In this document: piece by piece, positions 24,160 to 32,557 of the stretch
How positions within the stretch are numbered: position 1 is the stretch's first letter
Layout of the letters: each line of letters starts with the position of its first letter
NCBI GenBank assembly: GCA_964412845.1
Contig: CAYPQM010000040.1
Span: 1 to 42,936 of the forward strand
DNA length: 42,936 nt
Direction: 5' to 3'
Origin: JAWWPY01 sp964412845
GTDB taxonomy: Bacteria; Actinomycetota; Actinomycetes; Streptosporangiales; Streptosporangiaceae
Position numbers and translations under genes: made by a program
Notes under the pieces: generated by a model
The model's input: the letters and a program-made list of their open reading frames with translations, nothing else
What the model was told of the DNA's origin: nothing
Database searches by the model: none

Positions 24160-27100
24160 TCACACCTCGGTCCCGGTCTCGCCGGTGATCCCGGCCCGCT
24201 GCTGGTACTGGCGGACCAGTTCCAGCAGAGCAGGTCCGCGTGGCCGCCGGCCAGGGCGGATGTCGACGGCCAATGCCTTGACCTCCTGAATGTGCACGTT
24301 CGGGTCCAGGGACAGGTGGGCCAGCTCGTTCGCGGAGTCCCCCGTGGTGTAGCCGTTCGGCCCCCAGTGATAGGGCAGCCCGATCTGGTGCAGCCGCCGG
24401 CCCTGGGTCTCCAGCGGCTTGATCCGGGCCGTCACCATGACCCGGGCCTCGATGGCGCTGCGCGCCGTGATGATCGTCGCCCAGCCCATGTGCTCCAGGC
24501 CGCGCTCGGCCGCCAGCTCGGGTGAGACCTCGCAGAAGAACGCGGGCTGCAGCTCGGCCAGGTACGGCAGCTGGCGGGACATGCCGCCCGCGGTGTGATG
24601 CTCGGTGAGCCGGTAGGTGGTGGCCACGTACGGGAACACCGCGGAACCGGGCTGGTCGCCGCTGGGCTGGAACCGGTTCTGGCGATGCTGGATGATCTCG
24701 CGGACCGGATTCCGCTGCTGGCCGTAGAGCACATTGCGGAACGGGGATTCCTGCGGCTCATAGTGCGCCGGCAGCGGGCCATCCAGCAGGCCTGCGGGAG
24801 CAAAGAGCCACGCCTTGCCGTCGGCCTGCATGATGAACGGGTCGACGCCGGAAATGGCGGCCACACCGGTGGCGCCCTTGGGCGGCCGGTAGGACGGCGG
24901 GCGGTCCGCGACGAAATCCGGTACGTCATGGCCGGTCCACCGGCCCTCGTCGGCATCCCACCAGACCAGGGCCTTGCGCTCGCTCCACGGCTTGCCGTCC
25001 GGGTCCGCCGACGCCCGGTTGTAGAGCACCCGCCGGTTCGCCGGCCAGGCCCAGCCCCATTCCGGCGCCACCCAGCTCTGCTCTTTCCCTGGCGTGCGGC
25101 GATCCGCCTGGTTCACCCCGTTGGCCCGGACCCCGCAGTAGATCCAGCAGCCGCACGCGGTGGAGCCGTCGTCCGCGAGCTGGCCGAAGGATGACAGCGG
25201 CTTCCCGTCCGCGTCCCAGCCGTTGATCTCCGCGAGCACCGCCTCGGCGTCCGGTTCCTCCAGCGGCCCTTCCGTCGGGTAGTCCCAGGTGAGGTCAAAG
25301 ACCGGGCGGTCCCGCTGATCAGCGGCCTCCGACCCGGCGGCCCCGGCCCCGGCGGCCCCGGCGGCGTCCGCTGCTCCGGCTCCGGGGGAAAGCCCGGCGG
25401 CCGCGGCCGCCAGCTTCTCCCTGATCCGGCGGCCCAGGTGGTAGGTGAACCACAGGTCGCTGCGGGCGTCGCCGGCCGGCTCGACGGCGGTGTGATGCCA
25501 CTGCAGCATGCGCTGGGTGTTGGTGAAGCTGCCTGACTTCTCGGTGTGCGCGGCCGCGGGCATGAAGAACACCTCGGTGCCGATGTCCTCGGTGCGCATC
25601 TCCCCGGTCTCGATCTCCGGGCCGTCCTTCCACCAGGTGGCGCTCTCGATCATCACCAGGTCACGCACCACGAGCCAGTCCAGGTTCGCCATGCCGAGCC
25701 GCTGCATCCGGCCGTTGGCCGAGCCGACCGCGGGGTTCTGGCCGAACAGGAAGTACCCCTGACAGGTTCCCTCCAGCTGGGCCAGCACCGTCTCGTAGGT
25801 GCTGTGGCTGCCGGTCAGCCGGGGCAGGTAGTCGTAGCAGAAGTCGTTGTCCGCGGTGGCTGCGTCACCCCACCATGCCTTCAGCAGGCTGACCATGTAC
25901 TTGCGGGTGTTCGACCAGAATCCCTTGTCTATCCGCTCGGCTTCCACATAGCTGTCGAGGTCGTCGTTGCTGTGCGCGTGCGGCATCGGCAGGTAGCCGG
26001 GCAGCAGGTCGAACAGGGTGGGGATGTCGGTGGACCCCTGGATGGACGCGTGCCCGCGCAGGGCCAGGATGCCGCCGCCCGGCCGGCCCATGTTGCCGAG
26101 CAGCGTCTGCAGGATCGCCGCGGTGCGGATGTACTGCACGCCCACGGTGTGCTGGGTCCAGCCGACGCTGTACACGAACGCCGTGGTGCGGTCCCGCCCG
26201 GAGTTCTCGGTGATGAGCTGGGCCACCTGCGCGAACAGTTCCTCGGGTACCCCACAGATCTCAGCCACCAATTCCGGTGTGTACCGGGCGAAATGCCGTT
26301 TGAGCACCTGGAACACGCAGCGCGGATGTTGCAGCGACTCGTCGGTGTCCGGCTCGGGATGGGCCGCCGCGCCACCAGAACCGTGGGCCTCACCCCGGGC
26401 CGCCCGCCGCACCTCCCGCAGCGACCGGCCCACGCCGCGCTGGCCGCTGGCGGGCCGCATCTCCTCATCCCCCTGGTACCGCCAGGTCTCGGAGTCATAG
26501 ACACGGTGCTCGCGGTCGAGTCCGGAGAAGACGCCGTCAAGGTCCTCCGTGTCCGCGAACTCCTCGGTCAGGATCACTGGTGCGTTGGTGTAAGCAACGA
26601 CGTAGTCGCGGAAGTACTTATCGTGCTGTAGGACGTAGTTGACCAGGCCGCCAAGGAACGCGATGTCCGCGCCGGCCCGCAGCGGCACGTGCAGGTCGGC
26701 GAGCGCGGTGGTCCGGGTGAACCGGGGGTCGACGTGGATCAGCTTCGCGCCGCGGGCCTTGGCCTCCATCACCCACTGGAAGCCCACTGGGTGGCATTCG
26801 GCCATGTTGGAACCCTCGATGAGGATGCAATCCGCGTTCTGCAGATCCTGCTGGAACGTGGTCGCTCCACCTCGACCGAAGCTAGTCCCCAGACCGGGGA
26901 CGGTGGAGGAGTGTCAAATACGGGCCTGGTTCTCGATCTGGATAGCGCCGAGCGCCGTGAACAACTTCTTGATCAGGTAGTTTTCCTCGTTATCCAGGGT
27001 GGCACCGCCCAGGCTGGCGAAACCCATCGTGCGCCGGGTGCGCTGCCCGTTGCTCGACCATTGCCAGCCGGACTCGCGGGCCGCGATGACCCGGTCGGCG

Positions 27101-27480
27101 ATCATGTCCATGGCGGTACCGAGATCCAGGTGCTCCCACTCGGTACCGTGCGGCCGCCGGTACAGCACCTCGTACTGGCGGGCATCGCCAGTGGTCAGCT
27201 GGAGGCTCGCGGATCCCTTGGGGCACAGCCGGCCGCGGCTGACCGGGGAGTCCGGGTCCCCTTCGATCTGGGTGACCTTGCCATCCTGGACGTAGACGTT
27301 CTGGCCGCAGCCGACCGCGCAGAAGGGGCAGATGGATTTCACGCATTTGTCGGCGGCTTCGGTCCTCGGCCGGAGGCTGTCACTGCGCGCGGTCGTGGTC
27401 GCCGCGCCGAGGCCGAGCCGGTCCTGCCCGGTGAGCTGGCGGTACACCGGCCAGGACTCGATCCAGGTGCGAGTGCCCAT
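24160..27480 (-). CDS. fdhA: Formate dehydrogenase catalytic subunit, selenocysteine-containing
   Basis: A molybdopterin oxidoreductase of about 1,106 residues that oxidises formate to CO2. The start is ATG at 27480 (MGTRTWIESWPVYRQLTGQD) after GAGGGGATG. The [4Fe-4S] motif is CPFCAVGC with Cys 86 in GRLCPKG. At residue 189 an in-frame UGA (26914-26916) stands in QIENQARI-U-HSSTVPGLG, exactly where E. coli FDHs have selenocysteine (ARVUHGPTV in FdnG, recalled). The frame is unbroken on both sides, and FGRGGATTFQQ and SNMAECHPVGFQWVMEAKAR follow. An Ala/Gly-rich insert lies near 25325-25410. No Tat signal is visible. Sec machinery is not in the window. Confidence 0.9.
26865..26908 (-). promoter_or_regulatory. 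SECIS-like hairpin for UGA recoding
   Basis: Starting a few bases after the UGA, the mRNA can form an outer 7-bp stem (26902-26908 with 26865-26871) and an inner 6-bp stem (GUCCCC with GGGGAC). The apical loop is GGUCU (26891-26895). The loop begins exactly 18 nt after the UGA, as in E. coli fdhF (recalled), whose loop is also GGUCU and is the SelB contact. Confidence 0.82.
26914..26916 (-). other. Selenocysteine codon (UGA) in fdhA
   Basis: This TGA, read on the minus strand, interrupts an otherwise continuous formate dehydrogenase frame at the active-site position, between ARI and HSSTVPG. Family members have Sec or Cys there. Confidence 0.85.
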
Positions 27481-27818
27481 CGTGACATCCCCTCGCCGCA
27501 GGGCCTGCTGAGGCATCTGCTACCCAGCAGCCACCAGATCAACTTAACGCACGCCGTTTTCGCCGGGCACCCGGCCGGGCCTGCTCTGTGTCAGCCGGCG
27601 ACCATGGCGAAGCCATACCGGCCGGCCGTCCAGACGGCGACAGATGTACATGTCTGACCAGATATGCCACTACCAGCAGTCTTACAGAGCTATGACGGCC
27701 CGGATAGAAAACTGATGTCTCGCGTGGGCGGGTACGGACCGGCAGGTAGCCTGTCCGTACACAGCCCGTATCAGGGAGTGCAGCACGCCGACCAGCGCCG
27801 GGCAGATGGGAGTCCTCC
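27481..27818. promoter_or_regulatory. Divergent intergenic region, fdhA / DUF3040-like gene
   Basis: This 338-bp stretch has no supportable gene. It must hold the formate dehydrogenase operon promoter. A less GC-rich core lies at about 27640-27720. An 8-bp inverted repeat, gtacggac / gtccgtac (27732-27739 and 27753-27760), lies about 60 bp before the plus-strand gene and may be an operator or weak hairpin. Confidence 0.4.
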
Positions 27819-28226
27819 GTGAGCCTGCCCGCGAGCCAGGAGCGCGTCCTTAGCCGGATCGAGAGCCTGCTGAGGGACTCCGATCCCCGGCTGATGGCAC
27901 TGTTCACGATATTCACGCGGCTCACCCGCGAGGAGGAGATGCCCCGCATCGAGGACCTGCGGGCACTGCTCACCCGGTTCCGCCTCTGGTTCTCCTGGCA
28001 CACTGCCCCGCTCCGGCGGCTCGCCAAGCGGCGGTCGGAGCGGATGCAGGCGATCGTGTTCTTTCCCATGGCACTCGCCGCCATGAGCTGCGCGTTGATC
28101 ATCAGTGTGGGCTCGCACGGCGCGCCGCGATGCTGGTCCGCCTCCAAGGCACCGGCCGCGGAGCTGATCGTGAAGGCCAGGCAGTGCAAGATGAGCCTGG
28201 TGCGCATGCCGGTCCTCGGCCACTAG
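27819..28226 (+). CDS. DUF3040-like small membrane protein
   Basis: A 135-residue protein whose N-terminus (LPASQERVLSRIESLLRDSD, PRLMALFTIFTRLTREEE) resembles the DUF3040 family of actinobacteria: a short helix ending in a DPRLA-like motif followed by a membrane part. One hydrophobic span is visible (MQAIVFFPMALAAMSCALII). Two cysteines sit in the C-terminal part. The GTG start follows GGGAGTCCTCC. Function is unknown. It is monocistronic and divergent from formate dehydrogenase. Confidence 0.65.
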   Translation: MSLPASQERVLSRIESLLRDSDPRLMALFTIFTRLTREEEMPRIEDLRALLTRFRLWFSWHTAPLRRLAKRRSERMQAIVFFPMALAAMSCALIISVGSHGAPRCWSASKAPAAELIVKARQCKMSLVRMPVLGH

Positions 28227-28413
28227 CCAGGCCAGATCAGGCCTAGCCGCCAGCGCCGCACGCCGCACCACCCAGCCTGCGTCGCACCCGCCCCGCCCCG
28301 CCCCGCGCCATCCAGCAGCCAGGCGACCGGCGCCGGGGGCCGCCGTGACAGGTGCCGCATCCGCCTTTCTCCCGGGCGATTAATGAACGCCCAGGGATAA
28401 TGGCACCGGCCAT

Positions 28414-28497
28414 TGACACCGCTTACATGTTTGTCTATGGTAAGCATCGAGCGGTCATATGTAACCGCTTACACGGCCTGCTTACCAGACCGCTTAC
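28414..28497. promoter_or_regulatory. LacI-type operator cluster
   Basis: The best site is tgtaaccgcttaca at 28460-28473, an inverted repeat TGTAA-N4-TTACA one base off the classical LacI-family palindrome TGTAAGCGCTTACA. Related ccgcttac or ctgcttac half-sites lie at 28419, 28478 and 28490, and an inverted one (gtaagca) at 28440. The cluster lies just before the LacI gene, which fits autoregulation. Confidence 0.7.
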
Positions 28498-28536
28498 CCA
28501 GACCGTTTGGCACTGCTCGTGAGCCAGGGATGTCTC

Positions 28537-29571
28537 ATGACCACGGTTTATGATGTTGCGCGCTTGGCCGGTGTCTCCACGGCAACGGTTTCGCGCGTGG
28601 TGCATGACTCCGATCTTGTTCACCCGGATACGCGGGCGCGGGTCCTCGGGGTGATCGAGCGGCTCGGATTCGTGCCGGACGGGTCGGCGCAGGGCTTGTC
28701 CCGGCGGCGCAAGGACATCATCGGCCTGGTGGCCCTGGAGCGCGGTGTCGACGAGATCGACATCGAGCACACCAGCCTGTTGTTCGTGGACCAGATCGTG
28801 CACGCCGCCGAGGCGGTGCTGCGGCCCAGCGAGTGCTCCCTGCTGCTGGCGCTCGGCCGCCGCGGCGAGCAGTTCCAGCGGCGCGTCCGGTCACTGTCGG
28901 GCAAGGTGGACGGGCTGCTGCTGGCCGAAGACGTGATGCCCGCCGACCAGTTGCACGCCTTGGCCCGCCGGGTGCCGATCGTGCTCATCGCCGGGCCACG
29001 CGATGAACGTGAACTGGATGTCGTGGCGGTCGACAACGCCACCGGCATCCGGGCCCTGATCGCGCACCTGACCGGAACGCATGGGTACCGGCGGCTGTGT
29101 TTCGTGGCCGGGCCGCAGGATTCGCCTGACGCCCAGGAGCGCCTGGCGGCATTCGATGCGATGGTCCGCGGCACCCCCGGCTGCGCCGCCGACCCGGTCA
29201 TTCATGGGGACTACTCCGAAGTCAGCGGCTCGGCGGCGGCCCAGGTGCTGCTGGGCCGGCCGTCCCTGCCCGAGGCCGTGGCGTGCGCCAACGACCAGAT
29301 GGCGATCGGGGTGCTCCGGGAGTTCCAGCAGGCCGGCATCCCGGTGCCCGGCACGCTGGCGGTCACCGGATTCGACGACATCTACCCCAGCCGGGTGGTC
29401 ACCCCACCGCTGACCACCATCAGCCAGCCCTTGCGTGAGCTGGGCACCTTGGCGACCCAGCGGCTGCTGGCCCGCATCGACGGTGCCGCGCTGCCCGCGC
29501 TGGCCGAGGTGCTGCCCACCCATCTCGTGGTCCGGGCCAGCTGCGGCTGCCCGGCGCCGGGGACCGGGTGA
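28537..29571 (+). CDS. LacI-family transcriptional regulator
   Basis: A 344-residue regulator. The N-terminal HTH and hinge helix read TTVYDVARLAGVSTATVSRV and IERLGFVPDGSAQGLSRR. A periplasmic-binding-like sugar domain follows (IIGLVALERG, KVDGLLLAEDV, VAVDNATGIRALIAHLTG, ACANDQMAIGVLREFQQAGI, VTGFDDIYPSRVVTPPLTTI). ATG at 28537 has AGGGATG upstream; GTG at 28519 would add six residues. Operator-like sites lie directly upstream, and a secreted GH16 glucanase follows 115 bp downstream, so it probably represses glucanase production until an oligosaccharide binds. Confidence 0.92.
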   Translation: MTTVYDVARLAGVSTATVSRVVHDSDLVHPDTRARVLGVIERLGFVPDGSAQGLSRRRKDIIGLVALERGVDEIDIEHTSLLFVDQIVHAAEAVLRPSECSLLLALGRRGEQFQRRVRSLSGKVDGLLLAEDVMPADQLHALARRVPIVLIAGPRDERELDVVAVDNATGIRALIAHLTGTHGYRRLCFVAGPQDSPDAQERLAAFDAMVRGTPGCAADPVIHGDYSEVSGSAAAQVLLGRPSLPEAVACANDQMAIGVLREFQQAGIPVPGTLAVTGFDDIYPSRVVTPPLTTISQPLRELGTLATQRLLARIDGAALPALAEVLPTHLVVRASCGCPAPGTG

Positions 29572-29601
29572 GGAGCCGGTGATGCGGCCGGCCGCGGGGC
29601 A

Positions 29602-29621
29602 GGCCAGGGATTTACCTGGCC
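29602..29621. terminator. Short hairpin between the LacI and GH16 genes
   Basis: A 7-bp stem (ggccagg at 29602-29608 with 29615-29621) and a 6-nt loop. It could be a weak terminator or attenuator. Confidence 0.4.
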
Positions 29622-29686
29622 GCAGGGCGGGGGCCAGACCGGAGCGGGACAAGGTCGTATCGCTTCACCCGGAAGGAGAATCCGCC

Positions 29687-31222
29687 ATGCTCACACCCCA
29701 CCTGTGGTCACGGACCGGCAGCTACCGAAGGCGGCGGCGCTGGCTCGCTGCCGCCGCCGCGGCGCTGGTCGTGCCGCTGGGCGCCTCGATGGCGATCATG
29801 ACGGGCGCACTGTCCGCGTCCGCTACCACCGTGCCTGGCCCGCCGGCCGGCTGGACCACCACCTACAGCGACAGCTTCTCGGGCGCGGCCGGCTCAGGCG
29901 TCGACTCCGGCTGGACCTATGACACCGGCACCCAGTACTCGGGTACCGGCTGCACCGCCAATTACGGCACCGGCGAGGTGGAGTCCAACACCAGCTCCAC
30001 CGCCAACGTCTCCGAGGACGGCAGCGGTCACCTGAACATCACGCCCATCAACTCCGGCGGCTCCTGGACGTCGGGCCGCCTCGAGACGGTCTCCGACAGT
30101 TTCACTGCGCCGGCCGGCGGCGAGATGGAGGTCAGCGCCTCGATCAAGCAGCCCAGCCCGTCCAGTGGCGTCGGCTACTGGCCCGCGTTCTGGATGCTGG
30201 GCGCCGGTTTCCGGGCCAGCGGCGCCGGCACAGCGGGCACCATGACCTGCTCGAACTGGCCGTCCACCGGCGAGATCGACATCATGGAGGACGTCAACGC
30301 ACTGTCGGAGCACTCCGGCACGCTGCACTGCGGTGTCGACCCGGGCGGGGCGTGCAACGAGACGACCGGGCTCGGCAGCGGCCTGCTGGCCTGCTCCGGC
30401 TGCCAGACCGGCTACAACACCTACTCAGTGATCGTCAACCGGACCAACACGAGCAACGAGTCAATCACCTACTACCTCAACGGCACCGCCTACTACACGG
30501 TGACCGAGAGCCAGGTCGGCACCGCCACCTGGCAGGCGGCCGTCGATCACGGCTTCTTCCTCATCCTGGACATGGCCATCGGCGGCGCCTACCCGGACGC
30601 GATCTGCGGATGCACCGCACCCACGTCCGCGACCAGTTCAGGTGCGGCGATGAGTGTGGGCTACGTCGCGGTCTACCAGACCACCGGGGCCGGCAGCAGC
30701 CCGACGCCCACCCCGAGCGTCACGGCCAGTCCCAGCCCGTCACCCAGCCCCACCTCCTCCAGCGGCGGCGGCAAATCGTGCACCACGACCGCGACGTCGA
30801 ACATTTCCGCGGACTGCTACAGCAGCAGCAAGGGCACGATCTCGGTGAGCGCGGCCACCGGTGACACCAATCCGTCCGGGGTGGACGGCAACCAGGCCGC
30901 CCAGCTCATCAACGGCGACTACCTGGAGTACACCGGGGTCAATTTCGGTGCCGGCGGATCGAGCCAGTTCGACGCGCGAGTCGCCTCCGGGGCCGCCGGC
31001 GGGGTGAGCGGCCTGGTGGAGGTGGTGCTGGACAGCCCGTCGAACGCGCCGGTCGGCAGCTTCGCGGTGGGTAATACCGGCGGCTGGTCCACCTGGAAGA
31101 CGATCCCGGCCAACATCACCAAGACCACGGGCACGCACAACGTGTACCTGGAATTCGTGTCAGGCGCGGGCGGCAACCCGCCGTACGCCAGCCTGCATTA
31201 CTTCAACTTCCCGACCTCATAA
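29687..31222 (+). CDS. Secreted GH16 glucanase with C-terminal CBM6-like module
   Basis: A 511-residue secreted enzyme. ATG at 29687 follows GGAAGGAGAA; the longer open frame from 29435 overlaps lacI and is rejected. The signal peptide has an Arg-rich start (SYRRRRRW) and a core LAAAAAALVVPLGASMAIM. The GH16 domain (about 55-360) carries GEIDIMED with nucleophile Glu 196, Asp 198 and acid/base Glu 201. A Pro/Ser/Thr linker joins it to a module of about 140 residues (GDYLEYTGVNFGAGGSSQFD, GGWSTWKTIPANI, THNVYLEFVSG) that fits CBM6. It would cut beta-1,3- or mixed-linkage glucans outside the cell. Confidence 0.9.
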   Translation: MLTPHLWSRTGSYRRRRRWLAAAAAALVVPLGASMAIMTGALSASATTVPGPPAGWTTTYSDSFSGAAGSGVDSGWTYDTGTQYSGTGCTANYGTGEVESNTSSTANVSEDGSGHLNITPINSGGSWTSGRLETVSDSFTAPAGGEMEVSASIKQPSPSSGVGYWPAFWMLGAGFRASGAGTAGTMTCSNWPSTGEIDIMEDVNALSEHSGTLHCGVDPGGACNETTGLGSGLLACSGCQTGYNTYSVIVNRTNTSNESITYYLNGTAYYTVTESQVGTATWQAAVDHGFFLILDMAIGGAYPDAICGCTAPTSATSSGAAMSVGYVAVYQTTGAGSSPTPTPSVTASPSPSPSPTSSSGGGKSCTTTATSNISADCYSSSKGTISVSAATGDTNPSGVDGNQAAQLINGDYLEYTGVNFGAGGSSQFDARVASGAAGGVSGLVEVVLDSPSNAPVGSFAVGNTGGWSTWKTIPANITKTTGTHNVYLEFVSGAGGNPPYASLHYFNFPTS

Positions 31223-31241
31223 CCCAGATAACCTGCGGCCG

Positions 31242-31284
31242 GGCCGCCTGGCTGCTGCGCTGAACCCGCAGCCGCCAGGCGGCC
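31242..31284. terminator. Terminator hairpin after the GH16 gene
   Basis: An 18-bp stem with one mismatch (31242-31259 pairing with 31267-31284) and a 7-nt loop, 20 bp after the stop codon. Confidence 0.8.
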
Positions 31285-31359
31285 GCTGGCACTGACCAGA
31301 GGCAGAACCAAGCCTCTGATGCGCCAGTCGGCCAGCTTGCGCCCCCTGCTGTCGCGCCG

Positions 31360-31707
31360 TCAGCGGCTGGAGCGGGCGAAGTCGAGGGCTTCGTGGGCGA
31401 GCAGCAGCCACGACTGGCCGGACTCCGGGTCCAGACTGAACCATTCCTTCATCGGCGTGCCCTTGTTCGCGTCGAAGCGGGCGCCCTCACCGGCCGCGAC
31501 GAGTGCGTCGACCCGCCCCGCGGGAAGCTTCAGAACCAGCCGGCCGCGGACCAGCATCGCGAAGATCTTGTTGTCGAGCCGGAGGGCGGTCCGGCCGAAA
31601 CCACCGCCTCCCCGCGGCGGCGTGATGCCGGCCACGCCGACAAGCTCGTCCACCAGGTCGCCATAACGGTCTTCGGACCGGATCTCCCCGGCAGGCTCCG
31701 CGTTCAC
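31360..31707 (-). CDS. TfoX-N-domain-like protein
   Basis: A 115-residue protein with the fold pattern of the TfoX N-terminal domain: GITPPRGGGGFGRTALRLDN, KIFAMLVRGRLVLKLPAGRV, GARFDANKGTPMKEWFSL and LLLAHEALDFARS. In actinomycetes such proteins occur alone and without the competence role known for TfoX in Haemophilus. The start is GTG at 31707 with a poor ribosome-binding site. It is downstream of the methyltransferase with a 154-bp spacer, so it may be separately transcribed. Function unknown. Confidence 0.75.
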   Translation of the reverse strand: MNAEPAGEIRSEDRYGDLVDELVGVAGITPPRGGGGFGRTALRLDNKIFAMLVRGRLVLKLPAGRVDALVAAGEGARFDANKGTPMKEWFSLDPESGQSWLLLAHEALDFARSSR

Positions 31708-31861
31708 AACGTCAGGCTAAGCCCGGCCATGACCCGCACGGGCCGCCGGGCCCGGCGCCTGAGGCGACTGGCCCGGCCCGGTTCAGATCGGGGTCGAATC
31801 GATGACCTTCCGGAGAATCTCATGAAGGTGAATGCCTCATGGTCGGCCGCTTCGTGGCCAA

Positions 31862-32539
31862 CTAGCGGTTCCCCAGCCCCCGGCCCGCGCCATTGCGCAG
31901 GACGTCGTAGTCGACAAAGCTGAACATCCGCTGGCCCGCGGCGAGCGGCTGCGGCCCCCCGGAGAACCGGTGCGCGCCGACCCCGAACCTCTCCCCCGGG
32001 TCCGACAGCCACTGCAGGTCAAACCCGCGCTCCGCGAACCAGCGGCAGATCTGCGGGATCAGGTCGGGCTCGAACCTGCCCCGCGTCCAGATCACCGTCC
32101 CGCCGGCCGCGCACAACTGGGCGCAGCAGGTGATCGTGCACTCGATGTCAGCGCTAACAATGTTGCCGAACACGCCGCAGGCCAGCACGATGTCCGCCGG
32201 AACCAGCCCAGCGTAGGCATCTACCAGCCCGGCGTCGTCGGCGACCACCTCCACCGACGGCAGCCCGCTGGCGACCGCCGCCTCGGCCGCCACGGCCGCG
32301 ATGCCCGGGTCAAGTTCGACCAGGCGGGCGGTCACCTCGTTGCCGCGCGGGTGACTGGCCAGCACGCCGATCAGGTCACGGCCCTGGCCGGCGCACATGC
32401 TGATCACCCGCAGCGGCCCGCGCGGAGCGCTGTCCAGGGCATCGCGGATGCGGGCCTGAACAACCTCCAGCCGCCGGGCGAGTCCTGAACCCGGCACGTC
32501 ATAGTCGTCGTGCCAGGCCTGCCAGTCCCGTGCTGCCAT
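31862..32539 (-). CDS. Class I SAM-dependent methyltransferase
   Basis: A 225-residue methyltransferase. The SAM-binding motif I is visible as RVISMCAGQGRDLIGVL (residues ~44-60), the acidic loop as ARLVELDPGIAAVA, and a later motif as PADIVLACGVFGNIV. The N-terminus (AWHDDYDVPGSGLARRLEVV) and C-terminus (VGAHRFSGGPQPLAAGQRMF) resemble small uncharacterised actinobacterial methyltransferases. ATG at 32539 lies 18 nt after the SCO1-like stop, so it is in the same operon. The substrate is not evident. Confidence 0.85.
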   Translation of the reverse strand: MAARDWQAWHDDYDVPGSGLARRLEVVQARIRDALDSAPRGPLRVISMCAGQGRDLIGVLASHPRGNEVTARLVELDPGIAAVAAEAAVASGLPSVEVVADDAGLVDAYAGLVPADIVLACGVFGNIVSADIECTITCCAQLCAAGGTVIWTRGRFEPDLIPQICRWFAERGFDLQWLSDPGERFGVGAHRFSGGPQPLAAGQRMFSFVDYDVLRNGAGRGLGNR

Positions 32540-32557
32540 TGGTAGGTGCCTTTGGGT

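Noticed and set aside
24160..26805. An N-terminally truncated formate dehydrogenase, or a pseudogene split at 26914.
   Set aside because: Both parts are in the same frame, the only interruption is a UGA at the known Sec position, and a SECIS-like hairpin follows.
28288..28306. A run of ccgcc/ccccg units suggesting a microsatellite or regulatory tract.
   Set aside because: It is short and within normal composition for such GC-rich intergenic DNA; no function can be supported.
29435..29686. An earlier start for the GH16 gene.
   Set aside because: It overlaps the LacI coding region and would bury the signal peptide; ATG at 29687 has a strong ribosome-binding site.
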